Positions 27,747-37,151 are shown, counted from the stretch's first letter. The stretch is 64,000 nt of DNA from Salibaculum sp035270045 (GCF_035270045.1 NZ_DATFIP010000077.1:18680-82679), one strand, 5' to 3'. Notes: generated by a model from the sequence alone, not told the origin. Program-made: numbers and translations.

Positions 27747-28077
27747 AATCACGATCGAGGATTTTCTGAAGGTTGATATTCGCGTGGGCCGCGTGACGCG
27801 GGCAGACCCCTTTCCCGAAGCGCGCAATCCGGCCATCAAGCTCTGGGTGGACTTCGGCGACGAGATCGGTGAACGCAAGACCAGCGCCCGGATCACCGAC
27901 CACTATGCGCCCGGCGACCTGCCCGGCAAGCAGGTCATTGCCGTGGTGAACTTTCCCCCCCGCCAGATCGGCAAGTTCATGTCCGAGGTGCTGGTCCTGG
28001 GCCTGCATGATGCGGATGGGGGCGTGGTCCTGCTGTCGCCGGACAGGGATGTTCCGCAAGGAGCCAGGATGTGTTGA
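27736..28077 (+). CDS. csaA: tRNA-binding domain protein, CsaA family
   Basis: 113 residues. MADEITIEDFLKVDIRVGRVTRAD and LPGKQVIAVVNFPPRQIG are characteristic of CsaA, an OB-fold protein related to the EMAP-II/Trbp111 tRNA-binding domain and reported as a secretion-related chaperone in Bacillus. The gene overlaps proC (11 bases) and the next dehydrogenase (7 bases), an uncommon triple coupling. Confidence 0.9.
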   Translation: MADEITIEDFLKVDIRVGRVTRADPFPEARNPAIKLWVDFGDEIGERKTSARITDHYAPGDLPGKQVIAVVNFPPRQIGKFMSEVLVLGLHDADGGVVLLSPDRDVPQGARMC

Positions 28078-29021
28078 AACTGTTGATCACCCGACCCATT
28101 GCCCAACCGGTTCTGGATCAGGCCCGGGCGCGCTTTGACGTGACCCTGGGCGAGGCGCCGCTGTCCGAAGAGGAGGCATCATCGGCGCTGACGGCCTACG
28201 ACGCGATCCTGCCGACCCTTGGCGATGCCTTCACCGCCGCGGCATTCGACAGGGCCGGAACACCAAGGACGAGGATCTTGGGCAATTTCGGGGTCGGCTA
28301 CAATCACATCGACGTGGCCGCGGCGGCGGCGGCGGGGGTGGTCGTGACCAACACCCCCGATGTCCTGACGGATGCGACGGCCGATATCGGCTGGACCCTG
28401 ATCCTGGCCGCCGCCCGTCGCGCGGGCGAGGGCGAGCGTCTGGTCCGGGCCGGTCAATGGGGTGGCTTCGGGCCGCAATCCCTGCTGGGCACGCATGTCA
28501 CGGGCAAAGTGCTGGGCGTGGTCGGCATGGGTCGGATCGGGCAGGCCGTGGCGAGGCGCGGGCACCACGGATTCGGGATGGACGTGATCTATTTCAACCG
28601 CTCTGAAAAGGACGCGGGCCTTCCTGCGCGGCAGGTCGATACACTGCGAGACCTCATGGTGCAGGCCGATTTCGTCGTCGTGACCGTGCCCGGCGGGGCC
28701 CGGACGACCAAGCTGATCGACGCGGATGCGCTGGCGGCAATGAAGCCCGGCGGGATCTTCGTGAACATCTCGCGCGGCGAGGTGGTGGACGAGGTGGCGC
28801 TGATCGACGCCCTGGAGCGCGGTGCGATCGCCGGCGCGGGGCTGGATGTCTACGAGGCCGAACCGCATGTGCCGGAACGGCTGCGGGCGCTGGAAAACTG
28901 TGTCCTGCTGCCACATCTGGGCTCGGCCACGGTGGAGACGCGGCAGGCCATGGGCCAGATGGCGCTGGACAATATCATTTCTTTTGCCGAGGGCCGCGAC
29001 CCCCGGCAGCGGGTGAATTGA
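28071..29021 (+). CDS. D-2-hydroxyacid dehydrogenase (glyoxylate/hydroxypyruvate reductase-like)
   Basis: 316 residues from GTG 28071, overlapping csaA. NAD(P) motif GMGRIG at 152-157 and catalytic Arg235 (SRGEVVDE), Glu264 (YEAEP) and His282 (LLPHLGSAT) are all present. It resembles GyaR-type glyoxylate or hydroxypyruvate reductases, which reduce 2-oxo acids to D-hydroxy acids in the cytosol; the exact substrate cannot be told from sequence alone. Confidence 0.9.
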   Translation: MLKLLITRPIAQPVLDQARARFDVTLGEAPLSEEEASSALTAYDAILPTLGDAFTAAAFDRAGTPRTRILGNFGVGYNHIDVAAAAAAGVVVTNTPDVLTDATADIGWTLILAAARRAGEGERLVRAGQWGGFGPQSLLGTHVTGKVLGVVGMGRIGQAVARRGHHGFGMDVIYFNRSEKDAGLPARQVDTLRDLMVQADFVVVTVPGGARTTKLIDADALAAMKPGGIFVNISRGEVVDEVALIDALERGAIAGAGLDVYEAEPHVPERLRALENCVLLPHLGSATVETRQAMGQMALDNIISFAEGRDPRQRVN

Positions 29022-30232
29022 TCCGCCCCGATCCCCCCGGAGACACTCGGACCGGGGTGCGGGATAATCGGCATGCGGACAAGACGCCGGTCCTGTCCAG
29101 GGCACGGCTTGGACGTCATGTTCTGGATGGCCTTCTCTTCATCAGCTTTCTGTCGATTTCGCTTGGCGTCCTCGCGGATTACCAGGAAGGCGGGAACAGT
29201 TGGAAACAGGGTGACTGGCTGATCAACAACGCCGGCACGCCGGTCAGGCGGGGGCCATTCGGGTCGATGGTCCTGTTCGTTGGTGATCTTCTGGGGGCCA
29301 GCCCCCTGGCGGTCATCTGCATCATCCAGGTGCTGGTCCTGGCGATGCTGTTCCTCGCGTTGCGCGCCCTGGTTGCCCGGGCGGGGCCTGTTCGCGTCCA
29401 GGCGCTGCTGTTGTTGTCGCCGGCCATGTTCACCGTCTTCTGGGCCACTGATCCGCAGGGCGCCGTCCGAAAGGAGTTGCTGGCCTTCGCGGGGCTGGCG
29501 CTTGTCGGTCTTGGGGCGCTGCGGGTCGACCGGGCCGCGCTTTGGCTCGGGGTGGCCGTCTTTTGCATCAGCACCCTGGCCCACGAGGCGATGGTTCTCT
29601 TTCTTCCCATGCTACTTGCGATCCTCGTCGTGTCCGGGCTGCACGAGAGCGCACCCCGACAGGCCATTGCAGCCGGTGTCATCGCGATCTGCGCTTCGGC
29701 CGGGGCCTTCCTGTTCGCGCTTGGTCACGTTCAAGTGGCCGATCCGGGCGTGGTCTGTGCGCCTTTGCTGGACCGGGGCCTCGATGGGCGGATCTGCGAC
29801 GGGGCGATCAAATGGCTGGCCAATGACGCGAGGGCGGGGGCCGAGGCGGTGGCTGATCGTCTGACCGCAAGCTCGTTGTCGGGCTTCGCGATTGCTGTGC
29901 TGGTCGCGCTGGCGCCTTTTGTCTGCCTGGTCTGGATCGTGACGCGGCGCCTGCTGAGCCTGGTCCTGTTGATCCTCTCGGCGGTGCCATTCATGCCGCT
30001 CTATCCGTTTACGGAAGATTGGGGTCGTTGGCTGAGCCTGCATGTCTTTTCAATGGCGGTTCTGCTTGCCTGCGCCATGGCCACCGGCAGGGTCAGGCTG
30101 CGCAAGCCGCCGTCACGGTGGCTGGTCGGGGCGCTGGTCGCACTAGCGCTGCTGGTTTCGCCAAGCCACATGATCGGGGTTGCCGGGGCCGGCGCGCGGA
30201 TCGCCAAGGACATCCTGCCACCGCCGGGGTGA
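29018..30232 (+). CDS. Polytopic membrane protein, unknown (polysaccharide polymerase-like)
   Basis: About 404 residues if the TTG at 29018 (overlapping the previous stop) is used; a GTG at 29057 is an equally plausible start. At least nine hydrophobic segments, with a conserved-looking DPQGAVRKELLAFAGL loop, PLLDRGLDGRICD and YPFTEDWGRWLSLH. The layout recalls EpsG-like or O-antigen polymerase proteins, but no family is certain. No glycan gene cluster is nearby. Convergent with tdk. Confidence 0.65.
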   Translation: MIRPDPPGDTRTGVRDNRHADKTPVLSRARLGRHVLDGLLFISFLSISLGVLADYQEGGNSWKQGDWLINNAGTPVRRGPFGSMVLFVGDLLGASPLAVICIIQVLVLAMLFLALRALVARAGPVRVQALLLLSPAMFTVFWATDPQGAVRKELLAFAGLALVGLGALRVDRAALWLGVAVFCISTLAHEAMVLFLPMLLAILVVSGLHESAPRQAIAAGVIAICASAGAFLFALGHVQVADPGVVCAPLLDRGLDGRICDGAIKWLANDARAGAEAVADRLTASSLSGFAIAVLVALAPFVCLVWIVTRRLLSLVLLILSAVPFMPLYPFTEDWGRWLSLHVFSMAVLLACAMATGRVRLRKPPSRWLVGALVALALLVSPSHMIGVAGAGARIAKDILPPPG

Positions 30233-30259
30233 CCGGGGATCACCGCCAGGGACGGCGGG

Positions 30260-30856
30260 TCAGACCAGCGGCGGGGTGTCGTTCTCGGTGGCCTCGCGCC
30301 AGTGGCGGCGGCACAGGCTGACGTAACTTTCGTTGCCACCGATCTGCACCTGTTCCCCGCCGGTCAGCACGCGGCCCTCGCCATCCATCCGAACCACCAT
30401 GGTGGCTTTCTTGCCGCAATGGCAGATCGTGCGGACCTCGCGCATCTCGTCTGCCAGCGCCAGCAGGGCTGCGGACCCGGGAAAGAGCTTGCCCACGAAA
30501 TCCACCCGCAGCCCGTAGCACATTACCGGCAGGTCGAGATCGTCCACCACCCTTGCCAGTTGCCAGACCTGCGTGTCGGTCAAGAACTGCGCCTCGTCAA
30601 CGAAGACACAGGCACAGGGCCCCTGTGCCAGACGTGCCTCGATCTTGCGGAACAGGTCATCGCCGGGCGCGAATGTGTCGGCCGGGACCCCGATGCCGAT
30701 CCGGCTCGCGATGCGGCCCCCGCCCGCACGGGTGTCGAGCTGCGCGGTCAGCAGGTAGGTCTTCATGCCGCGCTCGATATAGTTGTGGCTGGCCTGGAGC
30801 AGGACGGTCGACTTGCCCGCGTTCATCGTCGAGTAATTGAAATAGAGCTTGGCCAT
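30260..30856 (-). CDS. tdk: Thymidine kinase
   Basis: 198 residues from ATG 30856 (MAKLYFNYSTMNAGKST). The nucleotide-binding P-loop STMNAGKST is at 9-17; FVDEAQFL carries the catalytic Asp-Glu; CHCGKKA and CRRHW provide the zinc ligands of the type II enzyme. It phosphorylates thymidine in salvage. The open frame runs on to 31201 but this part is low-complexity and lacks homology-like features, so the ATG at 30856 is chosen. Confidence 0.94.
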   Translation of the reverse strand: MAKLYFNYSTMNAGKSTVLLQASHNYIERGMKTYLLTAQLDTRAGGGRIASRIGIGVPADTFAPGDDLFRKIEARLAQGPCACVFVDEAQFLTDTQVWQLARVVDDLDLPVMCYGLRVDFVGKLFPGSAALLALADEMREVRTICHCGKKATMVVRMDGEGRVLTGGEQVQIGGNESYVSLCRRHWREATENDTPPLV

Positions 30857-31137
30857 GGCGCGGTCCCGTTTCGCGGTGAAAAAGGGTCGCGCCGTGTTGT
30901 CCCAGAACGGGCGTCTTGTGCAAGGGCAATCCGGGACGGCGGGCGACCGCCGGCCGCCCGAGACGGTCGGTGGCCCTGTTCCGCTACTGTCCGCGCACCT
31001 GCGGCCGCGGGGCGGGAAACAGCGGGCCAGGGGCCCGATACGTGGCTTTTGGGCCACGCAAGGATGGGGTCCAGGGCCCCTGACCCTACAGCGCCGGGGC
31101 GCTGTCACTCTTACCCTTCCCAACATCGGGATGCCGT

Positions 31138-31143
31138 TATAAT
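31138..31143 (+). promoter_or_regulatory. Candidate -10 (TATAAT) for the 31219 gene
   Basis: A perfect TATAAT 75 bases ahead of the 31219 ATG. No good -35 exists at 16-18 bases (CCTTCC), so a regulator may be needed; the CAGCGCC palindrome at 31089-31104 is in a suitable upstream position. Confidence 0.4.
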
Positions 31144-31174
31144 GCAATGGGCCAGATGGGGTATGTATGGGAAA

Positions 31175-31197
31175 ACCCCTGGGGTCTTCCCCGGGGT
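31175..31197 (+). other. Leader hairpin before the 31219 gene
   Basis: ACCCC-T-GGGG pairs with CCCC-GGGGT around TCTT: 9 bp with one bulged T, ending 21 bases before the ATG. Suggests control of translation or transcript stability. Confidence 0.5.
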
Positions 31198-31218
31198 GCA
31201 TAACGAGGGCCGATCTGA

Positions 31219-31671
31219 ATGGACAGCGTTGACAACTATCTGAAAAAACACACCGAAGCCTTGGTCAAGGACATCGGTGTGGAACCTGCCTGCGCGCTTG
31301 CGGGCAAGTCCAAGGCGACGCTGGGGCGCTACTATTCGGATGCCGAGGAGCACGCCGACCGTTTTATGCCCATCGACGCGGTGGCACGGCTGGAGGCCGC
31401 GGCCTCCTACCCCCATGTGACCGCCGCGCTGGCGGAGCTGGGGGGCGGTACGCTCAACTACGATGGCGCAGGCAAGAACACCGAGGGCGGCATCAACTCT
31501 GACGTGATCGCCCTGTCGCAGCGCTTTGCCCTGCTGATGGCAGAATACCAGCAATCCATCGAGGATGGCGTCATCTCGGTCAACGAAGCCAAGCGGCTGT
31601 TGCGCGAGACGCTTGCGCTGCAAAGGGTGCTGGTCGACATGAAGCTCCACCTGGAAGCGGAAAGTGGCTGA
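31219..31671 (+). CDS. Hypothetical protein, possibly a phage-CII-like regulator
   Basis: 150 residues. N-terminal half ALVKDIGVEPACALAGKSKATLGRYYS looks like a helix-turn-helix, followed by FMPIDAVARLEAAASYPHVT and AALAELGG, a pattern seen in phage CII-like proteins. The C-terminal half is helical (LSQRFALLMAEYQQSIEDGV), perhaps a dimer coiled coil. No other phage gene is beside it. The role is a guess; the gene looks real from its codon use and structured leader. Confidence 0.6.
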   Translation: MDSVDNYLKKHTEALVKDIGVEPACALAGKSKATLGRYYSDAEEHADRFMPIDAVARLEAAASYPHVTAALAELGGGTLNYDGAGKNTEGGINSDVIALSQRFALLMAEYQQSIEDGVISVNEAKRLLRETLALQRVLVDMKLHLEAESG

Positions 31672-31734
31672 CATCGGCAGAATGCCGAACATCCTGCCCC
31701 GGAGCCTTGTAGCCGCTTGACCGCGCGGTGCGGG

Positions 31735-32853
31735 TCAGGCGCGTTCCACGATCACGGAGCCCACTGAATAGCCCGCGCCGAAGGAGCAGATGAGCCCGGT
31801 GTCGCCCGCGGCCATGTCGTCCGAATGCTGGGCGAAGGCGATGATGGACCCCGCCGAGGAGGTATTGGCATAGTCCTGCAGGATGTTGGGCTGTTCCTGC
31901 GCACTGGGGGTGCGGCCCAGAACCTTCTTGCCGATGTAGTCATTCATGGTCTTGTTGGCTTGGTGCAGCCAAAGCCGTTTCAGGTCAGCGGCCGACACGC
32001 CCTCATTCGCCATGTGGTCGGCGATATGGCGCGAGACCAGCGGCAGCACTTCCTTGAAGACCCGGCGGCCCTCCTGCATGAACTGCATGTCGCGGCGATC
32101 CTCCATCTGGTCGCGGGTGCGGCGCAGGAAGCCGTCGTTATTGCGGATGTTGTTGGAAAATTGCGTGGCCGCGCGGGTGGACTTGATCTTGAAATGCGGC
32201 GTTTGCAGCCCCTCGTCGCGTTCGATCAGCACGGCGGTGCAGACATCGCCGAAGATGAAATGGCAGTCGCGGTCGCGCCATTCCAGGTGGGCCGAGCAGA
32301 TTTCGGGGTTCACGACCAACGCGCGCCGGATCGTACCCGCGCGGATCATGTCGGTGGCGGCCAGGATACCGAAGGTGGCCGAGGAACAGGCCACGTTCAT
32401 GTCGAAGGCGAAGCCCCCGGTGCCCAGCAGGTTCTGGATTTCCACGGCAATGGCCGGGTAGGCCCGCTCGTGGTTGGAGGCGGCGCAGAGGACGGCATCG
32501 ACATCCGTTGCATCGACACCGGCCATGTCCAGTGCCTGCTGGCTGGCGTCCACCGCCATTTCCGCCATCAGGCCGGGGTCGTCATCGGCGCGCGGTGGCA
32601 GGTGCGGGAACATGCGGTCGGGGTCGAGCACGCCGGACTTGTTCATCACGTAGCGGCTGCGGATGCCCGATGCCTCTTCGATGAAATCGGAGGAGGAGTG
32701 CGGGATGGGCGCGGTGTCACCGGCGACGATCGCCGCGGCGTTGGCCGCGTTCTGCCGGTCGGCATAGGCGTTGAAGGCCGTGACCAGTTCCTCGTTCGAG
32801 ATGCTCTGGTCCGGGGTGAAAACCCCGGTCCCGGTGATCGCGGCGCTGTGCAT
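31735..32853 (-). CDS. Beta-ketoacyl-ACP synthase III-like (KAS III/FabH family) enzyme
   Basis: 372 residues, longer than housekeeping FabH (~320). The thiolase-fold triad is intact: Cys156 (NVACSSATFG), His297 (LWLHQANKTMN) and Asn330 (DYANTSSAGS). The reaction is a Claisen condensation of an acyl primer with malonyl-ACP. The extra length includes an N-terminal ~50 residues (ADRQNAANAAAIV) and a mid insertion near 225-265. Because it is isolated from fab genes it may serve a specialised starter unit rather than bulk fatty acid synthesis. Confidence 0.88.
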   Translation of the reverse strand: MHSAAITGTGVFTPDQSISNEELVTAFNAYADRQNAANAAAIVAGDTAPIPHSSSDFIEEASGIRSRYVMNKSGVLDPDRMFPHLPPRADDDPGLMAEMAVDASQQALDMAGVDATDVDAVLCAASNHERAYPAIAVEIQNLLGTGGFAFDMNVACSSATFGILAATDMIRAGTIRRALVVNPEICSAHLEWRDRDCHFIFGDVCTAVLIERDEGLQTPHFKIKSTRAATQFSNNIRNNDGFLRRTRDQMEDRRDMQFMQEGRRVFKEVLPLVSRHIADHMANEGVSAADLKRLWLHQANKTMNDYIGKKVLGRTPSAQEQPNILQDYANTSSAGSIIAFAQHSDDMAAGDTGLICSFGAGYSVGSVIVERA

Positions 32854-32999
32854 GTCTGTCCCCCTTGGTTGGGCGACAAAATGGGCGAAGAGACGGGGTC
32901 AAGGCAAGGGTGACGGGGCGTCGAAGGCCCGCGCTTGACAGCGCGGGGCCCCAGGCCACTAATGGAACGGAAATTGAATGAGCGTGGGAAGCCAAGAAC

Positions 33000-33773
33000 A
33001 TGAAGGGACTTGGAGCGGCCATCGCCGTTTTGCTGGCCGTGACCGGGGCGGGGCAGGTGGCCGCACAGGCCGATATAGACGGCCTGCGCGTTGAACATGC
33101 CAATTCACGCAACACGGCGATCACCGTGAATGCATCGGACTATCCGACGCGCAGCGGTCCGACCGCGATGGCATTCCAGGTGGCGCCCGGCCAATGCGCG
33201 GGCAACCGCACTTATAACGATTGCGCCAATGGACGTGAACGCGCCGAAATCGTCGATCGCAACCGTATCTCGACCGGGCGGGAATACTGGTATGCGGCGT
33301 CCTTCCTGATCCCGCGCGGGGTCGAGGCGATCGACCCGGCGGTGACCGGTCTCATGCAATGGCAGGATACGCGCGGCAGTGGCGAGATCACCCTGGGCTT
33401 GTCCTACTACCGCGACGGGATCGAGCTGGTGCAGGACGATCCGACCACGCAGCAGACCGATGATGGCGACCCGCCACGCCCGATGGTGATAAAGTATGTC
33501 ATTCCCCGTGCGCAGGTGCAGGGGCGGTGGCATGACCTGCGGCTACAGGCGGTCTGGTCCGCCCGGTCGGACGGCCGCATCCGGGTCTGGATCAATGATC
33601 GGCTGGTGCACAGCCATGACGGCCCGAACCTGAACCGCGACGTCGCGCCCAGTTTCAAGTTCGGGCTTTATCGCTCCGGCCTTGGCCGGCTCAATGGCGA
33701 CGCGCCCCGCCAGGTCATCTTCTACGACGACGTGCGCGCGGGCGACAGCCAGGCGGCCGTTACGGTTCAGTAG
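33000..33773 (+). CDS. Secreted polysaccharide-lyase-like protein
   Basis: 257 residues. Signal peptide MKGLGAAIAVLLAVTGAGQVAAQ. The mature part has NGRERAEIVDR, EYWYAASFLIP, VTGLMQWQD, and FKFGLYRSG near the end, matching the heparin-lyase I / polysaccharide lyase PF14099 jelly-roll family. Likely periplasmic or secreted; true substrate unknown. It is divergent from the KAS III-like gene, with a 146-base gap. Confidence 0.78.
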   Translation: MKGLGAAIAVLLAVTGAGQVAAQADIDGLRVEHANSRNTAITVNASDYPTRSGPTAMAFQVAPGQCAGNRTYNDCANGRERAEIVDRNRISTGREYWYAASFLIPRGVEAIDPAVTGLMQWQDTRGSGEITLGLSYYRDGIELVQDDPTTQQTDDGDPPRPMVIKYVIPRAQVQGRWHDLRLQAVWSARSDGRIRVWINDRLVHSHDGPNLNRDVAPSFKFGLYRSGLGRLNGDAPRQVIFYDDVRAGDSQAAVTVQ

Positions 33774-33806
33774 GGGCCCTTTTCCGGCGCGGTCGGGACC
33801 CGGCGA

Positions 33807-36800
33807 TCACCCCTGCAATGCCCGCACGCGCACCTCGTCGCTGACCTTGGCCGTCATGGCCAGCGCAGCCGCATGAGAACCCGCGAGCGTGGTGTAATAG
33901 GGGATCTTGTCGGCCAGGGCCACGGCGCGGATCGAGCGGCTGTCCTCGACCGCCGCCGCGCCTTCGGCGGAGTTGAAGACCAGCGCGATCTCGCCGTCCT
34001 TGAGGCGGTCCACCACCGTGCGGCCGCCCTCGTAGACCTTGTTGACCAGTTTCGTCTCGAACCCCTGGTCAGCCAGCCATTTGGCTGTGCCGCGGGTGGC
34101 GCAGATGGACATGCCGAGGTCCGTGACCATCTGCGCCGTTTCGCGCAGTACGTCGCCCTTGTCGGCGTCCTTGATCGAGAAGAAGACCGTGCCGGTGGTC
34201 GGCAGGTCCTGTCCCGCGCCCATCTGCGCCTTGAGAAAGGCGCGGCCGAAATCGCGCGCCCAGCCCATGACTTCGCCGGTGGACCGCATTTCCGGTCCGA
34301 GGATCGTGTCGACGCCGGGAAAGCGGTTGAAGGGCAGCACTGCCTCTTTCACGCTGAACCACGGGGTTTGCGGATCGGCCAGGGTGTAGGGATTTCCCAG
34401 TGGCAGAACGTCCATCGGGTCCTCGGCCGGCGGGTAGGGCGGACGGTGGGGGAAATTCGACAGCGGTTCGCCCGCCATGAGCCGCGCGGCGATCGAGGCG
34501 ATGGCGCTGTCCGTGGCCTTGGCCACGAAGGGCACTGTGCGGCTGGCACGGGGATTGACCTCGATCAGGTAGACCTCGCCGTCCTTGACCGCGAACTGCA
34601 CGTTCATCAGGCCCTTGACCCGGAGGGCGCGCGCCAGGTCGATGGCCTGGCGTTTCATTTCCTCGATGACGTCGGCGGGAAGGGAATGCGGCGGCAGGCA
34701 GCAGGCGCTGTCGCCCGAGTGCACGCCAGCCTCTTCGATGTGCTGCATGATGCCGGCGATATGCACCGCCTCGCCGTCGCACAGGCAGTCGAGATCCACC
34801 TCGACCGCGCCGGAGAGGTAGCCGTCGAGCAAGACGGGGCTGTCGCCCGAGACGATCACGGCCTCCGCGATGTAGCGTTCCAGGTGGGCCATGTCGCGCA
34901 CGATCTCCATGGCGCGCCCGCCGAGAACGTAGGAGGGGCGGATCACCAGCGGAAAGCCGATGCCCTCGGCGATCGCGAGGGCCTGGGTGTCGCTGCTGGC
35001 GATCCCGTTGCTGGGCTGCTTGAGGCCCAGCTTGCCCACCAGCGCCTGGAACCGCTCACGGTCCTCGGCCAGGTCGATGGCATCGGGCGGCGTGCCCAGG
35101 ATAGGTATTCCGGCCGCCTCCAGGTCATTGGCCAGCTTGAGCGGGGTCTGGCCGCCGAACTGCACGATGACCCCGTGCAGGGTGCCATTGTCCTGTTCGA
35201 CGCGCAGGATTTCCATGACGTGCTCGAAGGTCAGCGGTTCGAAATACAGCCGGTCCGAGGTGTCGTAGTCCGTGCTGACGGTCTCGGGATTGCAGTTGAC
35301 CATGATGGTCTCGTAGCCCTGTTCCGTCAGCGCGAAACAGGCGTGACAGCAGCAATAATCGAACTCGATCCCCTGGCCGATCCGGTTCGGGCCGCCGCCC
35401 AGGATGACGACCTTCTTGCGGTCCGAAGGCCGTGCCTCGCATTCCGCCTCGCCCATCATGGGGGTCTCGTAGGTCGAATACATGTAGGGGGTCTGGGCCT
35501 CGAATTCGGCGGCGCAGGTATCGATGCGCTTGAAGACCGCGGTCACGCCGGCGGCCTGGCGGGCCTTGCGGATCTCGGATTCAGGACGGCCGGTCAGGTG
35601 GCCGAGGCGGGCGTCGGTGAAACCCATCATCTTGAGCCCGCGCAGGGCCTGCGGATCGGTGGGCAGCCCGTTGGATTCCACGTCCTGCTCGGCCTCGACG
35701 ATTTCGCGGATGCGCGCCAGGAACCACGGATCGAAGGACGTGATGTCCTGGATGTCCGCGTCCGGGAAACCCTCGCGGATGGCCTGGGCGATGACGCGCA
35801 GCCGGTCTGGCGTCTGCTTGGCCAGCTCACGGGTGATGGCGGCACGGCCGTTCGTCGGATCATCGGCGCCGGGAATGGTGATCTCGTCGAAGCCGGTCAG
35901 GCCGGACTCCATCGAGGCCAGCGCCTTTTGCAGCGACTCGTGGATGGTGCGACCGATGGACATGGCCTCGCCCACCGATTTCATCGCCGTTGTCAGGTGC
36001 GGCTCCGCTCCGGGGAATTTCTCGAAGGCGAATTTCGGGATCTTGGTGACGACGTAGTCGATGGTGGGTTCGAAGCTGGCGGGCGTGACCTTGGTGATGT
36101 CATTGTCCAGTTCGTCCAGCGTATAGCCCACGGCCAGCTTGGCGGCGATCTTGGCGATGGGAAAGCCCGTTGCCTTGGACGCCAGCGCCGAGGACCGCGA
36201 TACGCGCGGGTTCATCTCGATCACGACCATGCGGCCGTCCTCGGGGTTCACGGCCCATTGCACGTTAGATCCGCCGGTTTCCACGCCGATCTCGCGCAGC
36301 ACGTTGATGCTGTGCGTGCGCATCAACTGGTATTCCTTGTCGGTCAGCGTCAGCGCCGGGGCCACGGTGATGGAATCGCCCGTATGCACCCCCATCGGGT
36401 CCACGTTCTCGATGGAACAGACGATGATGGCGTTGTCGGCGCGGTCGCGCACGACCTCCATCTCGAACTCCTTCCAGCCCAGCAGGCTTTCGTCGATCAG
36501 GATCTGCCCGACCGGAGAGGCGTCCATGCCGGTGCGGCAATAGTGGATGTAGTCCTCGCGGTTGTAGGCCACGCCGCCGCCGGTGCCGCCCAGCGTATAG
36601 GCGGGGCGGATGATGGCGGGCAGGCCGACATCCTCGAGCGCCTCCAGAGCGATCGAGATCCCGGCCTCCAGGTCGTGGTGGCCGCCCGCGGTCCTGGGGG
36701 CGGTGACGATGGTGGCCTTGGGATTCTCGATTCCCAGCCGGTCCATCGCCTCGCGAAAGAGGTTGCGGTCCTCGGCCATCTCGATGGCGTCGCGCCGGGC

Positions 36801-37151
36801 GCCGATCATCTCGACGCCGTACTCCTCCAGCACGCCCATGTCCGCCAGCGCCAGCGAGGTGTTCAGCCCGGTCTGCCCGCCCATGGTCGGCAGCAGGGCA
36901 TCGGGACGTTCCTTGGCGATGATCTTTGCGACGGTCTCTGGGGTGATGGGTTCGATGTAGGTGGCGTCCGCAAGGACGGGGTCGGTCATGATCGTGGCCG
37001 GGTTCGAGTTCACCAGGATCACCCGGTAGCCCTCTTCGCGCAGCGCCTTGCAGGCCTGGGCGCCTGAATAGTCGAACTCGCAGGCCTGGCCGATGATGAT
37101 GGGCCCCGCACCGATGATCATGATCGACTGGATGTCGGTTCTCTTCGGCAT
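33807..37151 (-). CDS. carB: Carbamoyl-phosphate synthase large chain
   Basis: 1114 residues, normal full length. Two ATP-grasp halves: the first starts MPKRTDIQSIMIIGAGPIIIGQ and contains GTGGGVAYN; the second repeats the pattern near PSYVLGGRAMEIV. The C-terminal MGS-like allosteric domain follows. It makes carbamoyl phosphate for arginine and pyrimidine synthesis with the CarA amidotransferase, which is not in the window. The long open frame on the opposite strand is a GC-driven shadow. Confidence 0.97.
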   Translation of the reverse strand: MPKRTDIQSIMIIGAGPIIIGQACEFDYSGAQACKALREEGYRVILVNSNPATIMTDPVLADATYIEPITPETVAKIIAKERPDALLPTMGGQTGLNTSLALADMGVLEEYGVEMIGARRDAIEMAEDRNLFREAMDRLGIENPKATIVTAPRTAGGHHDLEAGISIALEALEDVGLPAIIRPAYTLGGTGGGVAYNREDYIHYCRTGMDASPVGQILIDESLLGWKEFEMEVVRDRADNAIIVCSIENVDPMGVHTGDSITVAPALTLTDKEYQLMRTHSINVLREIGVETGGSNVQWAVNPEDGRMVVIEMNPRVSRSSALASKATGFPIAKIAAKLAVGYTLDELDNDITKVTPASFEPTIDYVVTKIPKFAFEKFPGAEPHLTTAMKSVGEAMSIGRTIHESLQKALASMESGLTGFDEITIPGADDPTNGRAAITRELAKQTPDRLRVIAQAIREGFPDADIQDITSFDPWFLARIREIVEAEQDVESNGLPTDPQALRGLKMMGFTDARLGHLTGRPESEIRKARQAAGVTAVFKRIDTCAAEFEAQTPYMYSTYETPMMGEAECEARPSDRKKVVILGGGPNRIGQGIEFDYCCCHACFALTEQGYETIMVNCNPETVSTDYDTSDRLYFEPLTFEHVMEILRVEQDNGTLHGVIVQFGGQTPLKLANDLEAAGIPILGTPPDAIDLAEDRERFQALVGKLGLKQPSNGIASSDTQALAIAEGIGFPLVIRPSYVLGGRAMEIVRDMAHLERYIAEAVIVSGDSPVLLDGYLSGAVEVDLDCLCDGEAVHIAGIMQHIEEAGVHSGDSACCLPPHSLPADVIEEMKRQAIDLARALRVKGLMNVQFAVKDGEVYLIEVNPRASRTVPFVAKATDSAIASIAARLMAGEPLSNFPHRPPYPPAEDPMDVLPLGNPYTLADPQTPWFSVKEAVLPFNRFPGVDTILGPEMRSTGEVMGWARDFGRAFLKAQMGAGQDLPTTGTVFFSIKDADKGDVLRETAQMVTDLGMSICATRGTAKWLADQGFETKLVNKVYEGGRTVVDRLKDGEIALVFNSAEGAAAVEDSRSIRAVALADKIPYYTTLAGSHAAALAMTAKVSDEVRVRALQG

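Larger units (their letters stand above)
30857..31218. other. 362-base structured intergenic region
   Basis: No gene is seen. It holds several inverted repeats: CGTGGC/GCCACG (about 31041-31058), the palindrome CAGCGCC-GG-GGCGCTG (31089-31104), a perfect TATAAT (31138-31143) and a leader hairpin (31175-31197). It separates divergent tdk and the 31219 gene and has more structure than other gaps in the window. Confidence 0.5.

Noticed and set aside
33873..37067. A 1064-codon open frame on the plus strand opposite carB
   Set aside because: It mirrors carB exactly, has low-complexity Gly/Asp/His-rich composition and no domain; it is an effect of GC-rich codon bias.
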